DNA from: Thozetella sp. PMI_491
Taxonomy: Eukaryota; Ascomycota; Sordariomycetes; Chaetosphaeriales; Chaetosphaeriaceae
DNA length: 64,000 nucleotides
Direction: 5' to 3'
Assembly: GCA_021432635.1 (NCBI GenBank)
Contig: MU270041.1
Location: forward strand, 788,107 to 852,106
Below the pieces are notes generated by a model. That model worked only from the letters and a program-made list of their open reading frames with translations. It had not been told where the DNA came from and made no database searches. Each line of letters opens with the position of its first letter. The first letter of the stretch is position 1. A program made the position numbers and the translations under genes. Positions 56,993 to 64,000 of the stretch are shown in pieces.

Positions 56993-57734
56993 CAACTAGC
57001 GGGGGAGGTCATGATTTGCAAGTCACTATAAACTCACACGGCGTGGGTGGAGGAAGGCAAGGCACCCAGCTTGAAGTATTGCTGGGCGCTTGCTGGTAAA
57101 TAAGAATGGTGGGATCTTGGTTTCATGAGCCACTGCGAATTCTTTCACTCTTGCGCCTTCATCACTTTTGGGTAATCTTATAGGCTGTTGTTCTTTCTAT
57201 GTATGTTACTCCGTCCTTGAAGTACCTAACTGGAGACGAAGAATGCTGGGTTTGGACGATAGTTAATCGATATTGATTTCTGTCTCTATGACCATGTCTT
57301 AGGTATCCATTGAGCACGGCTGTTAACCATCCATTTGTATTTGTATTCATGCAATATACGCAGTCGATCTGACGCACTGCCAAGGTTTATATTGTAGGAA
57401 AGGCAATACTCTCTTCCTACTGATGGGATTCTCACTCCAGCCTAATTTGTTTTACTTTTCCTACCAACAGCGGATGCAGGCCGAGGGCCTCCAGCTATGC
57501 CCTTGGCAGTGTAATCTCGAGGCAACTTGCTCGAGTGAATCAAAGGATTTGTTCACTGTGTGCTCAGAGTAAAGATGGAAGCAAAAAGAAGGATGGATCG
57601 GCAAAACTCGAACTACCCAGCCCTGTGACCCGGCCGGGTGGTTCGAGAAAGCTCACAGACCACGGCGACTCCTGTCTTTGGACAGAAGGCTGGCAAGCAT
57701 CGCAATCCGGAATTTAACGCTTCTTTAGACTCTA

Positions 57735-57815
57735 AGCTGGGGTTTGAACCCGACGCCTAGAGGAGGTAGTCTACATGTTAAGTTGGTCGGTGTACCAACT
57801 GCGCCATGCACCTCT
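57735..57815 (-). tRNA. tRNA-like sequence, probably a pseudo-tRNA or tRNA-derived repeat head
   Basis: On the minus strand a canonical A-box TGGCGCAGTTGG (57806-57795) is followed 43 nt later by a canonical B-box GGTTCAAACCC ending near 57740, the spacing of a real tRNA gene. A seven-base loop TTAACAT in the right place would give anticodon AAC (Val). However, the D stem, anticodon stem and acceptor stem do not pair properly. I therefore regard it as a degenerate tRNA or the head of a tRNA-derived SINE. Confidence 0.4.
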
Positions 57816-58600
57816 GGCTATGCCATTGTTGAAGAGAAATGGTCGATTGTTTTATTGATACACCCTTATCCGGGCACCAACTTCAGCATTTTCTTTAGGT
57901 TGGTATTATACTGGGATATGTTTGAGCAAGGAATCTGGAGTCGGGGCGATGCAGAGTCCGATTTTCCCCAAACCAGCCCTTGCTAGACCCATGCTCTCAC
58001 CACTCTGGCGGTAAACTTCCAAGCCTTCACTTAAGAGAATGTGACCCAGGGATGTGGTTTGAAATAGAAGTTCATCCTTCAGTGCCTCTAGCCACGTCAC
58101 CGTTCTGGGTTTCTCCGCAGGATGTACAAACCTCTGTCATCTTTGCAATCGATGTGCCTCATTGGTGGCACCTAAGTCCTCTGGTGAGCCATATCGGGTC
58201 AATATGCCGAGAAAATGCTGAGTTGGGGAGTTCTGACATCTGCCCTGCATTGTGAATGGTTAGCTCAGTAATCACCTTCGCAGTAGTATATGCGTACCAT
58301 CACTACTAGATTAATTTTTCGATTATATGAACGCCGTTCGGTATAGTTACTCCCAGATCTAATTAAATAATGCTTGTTACCTGATTCTGGTATTAAATTC
58401 CCGTGAAAGGAGTGTAATTACCAATCCGAAGCGGTCTGGCAGCCAACAGCCGGGTATTTATACCTCTAGAACTCGGCGTCGATTCCGACGACCCAGTGTT
58501 TCTGGGATCATCGCAACTGCCTCACTAGAGCTCCTGATATCGTCCGTTAAAGTGCATCAAAGACCCTTACTCAAAGAAAAGACAATAATAGGATAGAAAG

Positions 58601-59381
58601 ATGGCTGATCCCACCAAGATTGCTCCCGAGAGGCTTGCATTGTTGCTATCCAAAAACAAGTGAGTTTTGTCTACAGCAGAGCCGCAGTGCCTAAGGAATC
58701 AGGCGTATAGAAGCTGATTGTGGCAGGAAATATGCAGATGAGGCCCATGAGATTTATGGAAATTTTCTAGACAGAATTCCTGGTGTTCGGGAAAGCCGGG
58801 AGGCGGTTATCTTGGTCTCTTGCAGCGACCCCCGCCTTGACTTCAAGGGTATTCTTGGTATTAGAGAGTTCCACGGTAAGACCCTCCACCGATAGTGCAA
58901 AACAAGACTGCTAAAACCACAACAGAGGGTGTTTTTCTTATCCTGACCCCCGGAGGTAGGGCACGCCTCTCGATCAACGCTATTGGGGCTGCGCAGGCCG
59001 TCAACCATGCCGGAACCATCATCGTGGTCCACCATAGTGGTCAGTACACCCTACATCTTATACCGTGGTTAGGCGTTAATTATCCTAGTAGACTGTGGAA
59101 TGTCCCATGTACATGACGAGGATGTTAGGAAGTATCTGCTCAACATTTCACCGGAGGACAAGAGCAACATCGAGACTGCAGAGTTTGGCCAAATCACCAC
59201 GGAGTGAGCACCACCGTTGACTGGAGATGAATTATCAGTGGCTAACTTGTGCTCAAGCATCGAGATCACGATCAAGGAAGACGTGGAATACCTCCGCAAA
59301 TCGCCATGGGTGGGGAAGGATGTTCAGATCTACGGCCTTAAGTACGATTTCGCTACCTGCCTTCTCGAACAAGTCGTATAA
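58601..59381 (+). CDS. Beta-class carbonic anhydrase-like protein
   Basis: Zinc enzyme interconverting CO2 and bicarbonate, 185 residues, soluble. Five short exons: 58601-58659, 58727-58875, 58926-59039, 59092-59203 and 59258-59381, all with clean GT/AG borders and closing frames. Zinc ligands of the beta class are seen: Cys52 and its Asp54/Arg56 dyad in SCSDPR, His106 and Cys109 in VVHHSDCGM. GGRA (79-82) sits where the conserved NAGG(R/N) loop belongs, but here it reads LTPGGRA, lacking the usual RNA before GG. The C-terminus IYGLKYDFATCLLEQVV is a family-like end strand. The protein is at the short end for fungal beta enzymes and belongs to the compact subgroup. No targeting peptide is apparent. 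Confidence 0.88.
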
Positions 59382-59739
59382 CGCTGCTATTTGAGGGCAT
59401 TACGCCTATGATAAGGAAGACGTGTTGGGACCATGAAGTCGTCTGAATTCTATTTGACTGCGAATCTACATTCATCAAAAAGCTTATCTTCGCGTACCAT
59501 CTCATCATGCCGTAGCAACGAAGCTGCAGGGACCCTCTCGAGTGATTGCAATCGTAACCGTTCATGCTTCATCCTTGCGCACAGCTTCTGTGAGACATTT
59601 CCCTCTAGGTACATGTGTAACGTAGAGAAAGGACAAATGAGCGAACCTGTGGACGCTAATGATGCTACATGGCTCTCTCCCAGTATTCGAACTCGACCGC
59701 GCACAACGAGGATGCACAGAGAAGGACGACACTAAGTGC
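59382..59739. other. Convergent intergenic spacer
   Basis: About 360 bp between carbonic anhydrase (+) and the secreted protein (-). Only short chance frames; should contain both 3' ends. Confidence 0.4.
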
Positions 59740-60395
59740 TCACGACGAGATGCTTTGCCAAAGTAGGATGACTTCTAGGTGCCCCGGGGTGATGCCCATC
59801 TGCTGGCTGCCCCAGACGAATTCCCACAGCGAGGATGTCGAGTTGGCTGTCGGTGCGGACTCGATATCGTAGTAGCAGTTCACGTCTCCGTGACAGAGGA
59901 AGGGCAGAGTGAAGCCGCTCTGCCAGAGCATGGTCAGCAGGCTAGGCGGCATGGTGACCATGGAATGCCCTCGAAAACGCATGTGGCATACCATGCGGAT
60001 GAGCATCAAGAGGGGACGGAGGAACTTACAACAGTGTAGAACTGGTCCGTGATCTCAGCCGTGAAATTGTCCCTGCAGTGCCAGGCGTAGCTGTCGGAAC
60101 CATACGCACTGTCGTCATTAGTGGCTTGGGTGGTGTCGGTAAAGCTGCAGTTGCCGGCCGAGGTGGACAGCGTGTACGGGAGGACGTCCACGACGGTGAA
60201 GTTGGCACAGTCATCGATAGAAACATATCCATCGACATTGAGACACCCGACGCTGTCGTTCGAGCTGGCCTTGGCGAAGTCAGTGCTGTTCAGCACGAGG
60301 ATCTGGCCTGTGCCGCTGAAGTCGGGCGTGTCTGCCGAGACAGCCGCGATGCTAGCCAGGCCAACCAGAAGAGCCGTGATGGTTAGGCGAGTCAT
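59740..60395 (-). CDS. Small secreted cysteine-containing protein, 181 residues
   Basis: Two exons, 60395-60030 and 59919-59740, joined in phase 0 across a 110-nt intron (GTAAGT donor, GGCAG acceptor). The signal peptide is MTRLTITALLVGLASIAAVSA. The mature chain is Ser/Thr/Asp-rich with several sequons (NST, NDS, NFT, NCS) and Cys residues in VGCLN, DDCANF, GNCSF, WHCRDN and FLCHGDVNC, allowing three disulphides. The C-terminal exon (CYYDIESAPTANSTSSL, WEFVWGSQQMG) completes the pattern. I know no named family; effector-like or cell-surface roles are possible but inferred. The upstream ATG at 60422 would place nine extra polar residues before the signal peptide, so 60395 is preferred. Confidence 0.75.
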
Positions 60396-61682
60396 GTTCA
60401 GAGGTGTTTTTGGCCGAGGCAAAGAGTGACGTTAGTTAGAGACGCTAGGGAACGAATGACTAGGAGGCTTCTTCTGTATAATTATCTTGTCGATAGAAAC
60501 CGGAAGCTAAGGGTATAGGATCGCTCTTCTCTTATATGAGGGAAAACCTTCCCATGAGGCCTTGAATCGTATCCTCGTCCTGACTAGCCGCCCCGAATAG
60601 AATGAACACATCGGATGCCGTTCGGTCGACTGCAGAATACCTTGACGCGCTAACCCCCCACATCACGATGCGATGTCGCCCCGGAGGCGAAGCATGTCAT
60701 TCGTAGTATGTCCACATCGCCGTGGGTCGTGGGGCGACCCAGAAGGGCGATCGAAAGAGACGATCCAGAGGTCCCGGCGGCGGGGCTCATGGCCCAAGGA
60801 ACACAGCATCGGGCCATGGAAAGGCAGGGGGAGGGCCGGAGGACAGCCTTGTTTCATGAAACGCGGCCCGCAATCGACTCGAAAGGCAGCCAGATATTTT
60901 CTCTTCTAGGCTGGCCGATCCCGGTTCTAATCTTTGTTCGTAGCTGTGGATGCTCGGGTTATCTACCAGGAAAGGATCTAGGCAGGTAGGTATGCGTGCG
61001 TGGAATTACCGAACCCCTTTTTGGAGGTGTGGTGCCCTCATGAGTCGTGCCTATTTGCGCCAATCACACCCCGATCGGGAGGGTTGCCAAGGCCAGGCCA
61101 GATGAATATTAGGCGGCCCTTCCTGGCATTCCCAGGAAAGCCACTGTGAAGCATTTTTGACATATATTGGCTTCGAGCTTAATCTAGGTGACATGGCAGA
61201 CGACGGGTGGCGCAGCGAAGTGGACGGCAAGTGGGGGATTTGGTAATCTGCACCGTCTTCCAGAGGCTTTGCGCTGGAGTAAACATGCCATTGCTCATGC
61301 CGTGGTGGGTATCTATTGGCCTTCGTCTCCTCTATCTAGTCGCAAACCTGCTTCTCATCAGCGAGACTGCATGGTATACTAGCACAAGGGATAAGCTCGT
61401 GCTAACCTGGACTACTCGTCTGGAGAGGAGCGCGGTGGACTGCCCGGCATGCCCGCCTGTCTGCTCTCGCCGCCGCCGCTCCTCCGTGCCGCGGTATGCG
61501 AGTGGCCTTTGGCCGATGCTGCCCTCGGCCGATCCAATACCCGGCGGCTGCCGATGGCACATGGGTAATCCGCTAGCGAGGATCTCCCCTTGCCTACTGG
61601 ATCATCGATCTCCTGGCTCTCCCGGCTGTGGGCCCCCCACCAGGCTGGGCCCGGCTGAATCATTCTACCTCCCAGTATCTCG
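60396..61682. other. Intergenic, 1.3 kb
   Basis: Contains the promoter of the secreted protein and the 3' flank of PAC1. A 316-codon plus-strand frame beginning here at 61207 runs antisense into PAC1 and is a shadow. Nothing else supported. Confidence 0.4.
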
Positions 61683-63265
61683 TCAGTTGGCGAATACCCT
61701 TACGTTCAAGTCCACACTGCCAGTAGCGATGACGCAGCGTATATGTGTCTCCGGGGCTGCCGCGGACGCCGCGGCTTTCTTTGGCGTTCCGTTGGCCTCT
61801 CCGTTCTGGCCGTCGGCTCCGTTGACGGCCGCTGCCTCCTTGACGATGCTAGGCGCCCACCGGAGGCAGCTCACGAAGTGGTTATGCGCATCGCCTACTA
61901 CCTTGACACATTTGCCTTCCTGGCTAAGATCCCAACACCTCAGAGTCTTGTCGTCGGCGACCGATAGCAGGTACTTCCCGCCGGGGTGGAAAGCCAATCC
62001 CCGCACCCAATTGTCGTGCCCGACAAGCGTCTTGATGCAGGTCCCCTGGGCGTTCCAGAGCTTGATAACCTTGTCTCTTGCCCCGGTGGCCATGTACTCG
62101 GCAGTGCTGCTTGCGGGCGGCGGCTTCTTGAGGCCGGCGAGCGAGGCAAGATGCTGATACGAGGCCGGCGGCGCGATTGCGCAGCACTCGATGTGGTTCT
62201 CATGCCCAATCATGGTCACTTTTGTCTCGGGATTTGCCGCCGAGATGTCCCACAGCCTCGCAACCTGATCGTCGCCTCCCGAGAACAAATATCGTCCATC
62301 CATCGATGGGCAGACGTCTCGTACCCACTCGACATGCCCACGTAAGGTTTTTACGCAGTAGCCAGTGCTGACGTCCCATATCCGGAGGGATTTGTCTCGG
62401 CTGGCGCTAACGAGCAGGTTGCCTGAGGAGGGCGCCCCAGCAGCACCTGAAGGGATGAAGCGTACCGCGCTCACGCTGTGGTCGTGGCCCGGTAGGGTTC
62501 GAATATTCTTGTAGTCGTCTGAAGGGTCCCATAGCTTGATGGTGAGATCGGAGCTGCAGGATGCAAGGAGCGTGCCACCCCTCGGCCCTCCAAAATCGAG
62601 GTCTAAAACAGTTCTCGTGTGCCCCTTGACTGTTCGTTCCAGCTCGCCCAGCTCCCAGTCCCAGATCTTAATGGTATAATCCTCAGAGCCGGAGGCAAGG
62701 GAGGAAAATACGGGATGGAACGCAAGGCATGTGACGGGGTCGCGGTGAGACTGCAAGGTATGCCTCGGGGGCGACCTTGGAAGCCAGGAGACGGGATCTT
62801 GGTTTCGTCGCGAGAGCGATGTGGGGGTCGCGTTGTCGAGTTCGGACTGCAGAGTTGAGTTGCGTGATTCCAAATCCATTATCTACCGGACCCTTGGTTA
62901 GCTCTCTGGGATATGGGCCGAGATATGGCGGGGTGCAAGGGAGACGGCGGAGGGAGAGGGTTTGTGGCTAGCCAGACACCGCAGTCGAGGGCGACTCACT
63001 TTCTTCTGCAGGCGGACAACGCTCGTCCATTTCTTTTCGAGCAGGCCCTCATACTTCTTGGCTGTCCCGGCATCGAACACCTCCTCGCCGAGACTCAGCT
63101 CGGCACGCATAGCATTTGCGGTGCTCGTCAGGTTGTTGGCCGTGAGATAGGCAATGATCGACTTATGACTGAAGCCATGGGGTTAGCAACACTGAGACCA
63201 CCATGTCCTGCGGGCGGAAAGCCTTACAGCTCTTCGGCTTGTCGACTCGTCAGGATTTGACTCAT
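61683..63265 (-). CDS. PAC1: Nuclear distribution protein PAC1 (LIS1/NudF ortholog)
   Basis: Regulator of cytoplasmic dynein that couples the motor to microtubule plus ends, needed for nuclear migration in hyphae. Exons 63265-63228, 63168-63000 and 62882-61683 give 468 residues. The LisH dimerisation motif is at the N-terminus ([20 protein letters not shown]), followed by a coiled coil ([20 protein letters not shown], then [14 protein letters not shown]). Seven or so WD40 repeats follow, each with GH and WD marks: [86 protein letters not shown] and [13 protein letters not shown]. An insert in the last repeat ([16 protein letters not shown]) is low complexity, as often in mould PAC1. The LHKS junction fixes the acceptor at CTTCAG. 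Confidence 0.96.
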
Positions 63266-64000
63266 CTTGGCAATTGCGCGACGGCACGGGCAATCTCATG
63301 CTGTGGAGGGGTAGCAGACCCCCCAGGTCTGTTGTCTCTCTCCGGGTCCCCCTTTTCGAAGGCGGGAGCGGGAGAATCGCAGGGAGGCTATTCGCAACAG
63401 CGGATGAGAAGAAGGACGAATGTCGACGTCGTGGAGGCGATGCGGTGAGGATACGTGTGTGATTAGTCGAAATGGCAGCGTGTGGAGGTGTTGCGAAACG
63501 TCATGTCGGTCTGGGCTTTCTTTGTCGGTAGCTCTCGCTCAGTCTCCAACAAATTGGTGGGTTGCCAAAGAAAAGTGGTCTGTGCAGGTGGAAGCTTTGG
63601 GACTAGTTACTCTAGAGAGCGTGTCTAACAGTGGGGGGGCAGAGACATTCCAGCGTTTGGCAAGGCAGAGGGAGTCGAGCCGGGTTGGTGGCGTCCGTAT
63701 AGGGGGTCCGCCACGTCAATATGGTTGAGGGCTCAAAAATCTCGCGGGATGGAAAATGGCCCATGCATGCTGGCGGTCGCATTGAGAAAAAAAGAAAATG
63801 TCAACAACCTCTTCGTCCCCAGGGTGAGTGCGTGAGTGCCAGGGGTCCTGAATGACAGCTGCCAGGGGCCGAGCGCCACCGCTGCGCCGGCCGTTTGTCG
63901 CCCAAGGGAGCAAAGAGTGACATCACGGGCATTCCGGTTTCTCTGGCGATGGGTGAAAGTGGGTAGGGCCGAGCCTGATTGGGCAGCGACGAACAACAAA
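63266..64000. other. PAC1 upstream region to window end
   Basis: About 0.7 kb, expected to hold the PAC1 promoter. No other gene is supported before the window ends. Confidence 0.4.

Larger units (their letters stand above)
56825..58600. other. Intergenic, AT-richer, with a tRNA-like element
   Basis: Holds possible 5' exon sequence of the unknown minus gene near 56830-56950, an A/T tract at 56956-56992 and a tRNA-like element at 57735-57815 (-). The last 300 bp are the carbonic anhydrase promoter and leader. No intact protein gene seen. Confidence 0.4.

Noticed and set aside
61207-62157. 316-codon plus-strand frame
   Set aside because: Runs antisense through the WD40 repeats of PAC1; a shadow of a highly biased coding sequence.
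1-64000. CRISPR array, transposon or integrated virus
   Set aside because: No regular repeat-spacer array, and no transposase, integrase, reverse transcriptase or capsid-like frame was seen; the host is a eukaryote.

Overview
This window is nuclear DNA of a filamentous ascomycete (Pezizomycotina), most likely a GC-rich Sordariomycete. The genes carry short introns, mostly 47-112 nt, with GTRAGT-like donors and YAG acceptors. Several protein families are typical of moulds: an RTA1-like membrane protein, a fungal rhodopsin-domain/PTH11-like receptor, a tyrosinase, an S53 peptidase, and a PAC1/LIS1 protein with a LisH domain. The order-level placement is inference; no species call is possible from the sequence alone.

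Layout. Positions 0.2-13.6 kb look like an accessory segment: a sugar-porter MFS transporter (+), a short-chain dehydrogenase (+), a small unknown protein (-), an alpha/beta hydrolase of the haloacetate-dehalogenase/epoxide-hydrolase type (-) divergent from a SAM methyltransferase (+), and a rhodopsin-domain membrane protein (-). Positions 13.6-25.6 kb are almost gene-free; one small conserved-looking protein (18.3-18.7 kb, -) stands out, and the rest is low-complexity tracts and short unsupported ORFs. A tyrosinase locus (25.6-27.2 kb, -) keeps all copper ligands but carries a one-base frameshift and an in-frame stop ahead of a family-like C-terminus.

Positions 28.2-40.7 kb are a housekeeping block: the 3198-residue lipid-transfer protein VPS13 (-), divergent from a mitochondrial DUF3429-type inner membrane protein (+). 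A second SAM methyltransferase (42.2-43.2 kb, +) and a five-exon RTA1-like protein (43.9-45.2 kb, -) follow.

Positions 47.8-60.4 kb are rich in secreted and small products: a small secreted protein (-), a sedolisin/tripeptidyl-peptidase (+), a two-TM microprotein (-), a two-exon unknown gene (-), a five-exon beta-carbonic anhydrase (+) and a cysteine-containing secreted protein (-). The window closes with PAC1/LIS1 (61.7-63.3 kb, -), a dynein regulator.

I see no transposase, reverse transcriptase, integrase, rRNA or CRISPR array. No polyketide, peptide or terpene synthase core gene is visible, so the accessory genes do not form a recognisable classical metabolite cluster. The most notable observations are the double-hit tyrosinase, a 10-nt microexon in the hydrolase, a Gln-rich alternative C-terminus of the RTA1 protein, and several gene remnants in intergenic DNA. 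Exon boundaries were worked out by hand from reading frame, splice consensus and family resemblance; no alignment or transcript data were available.
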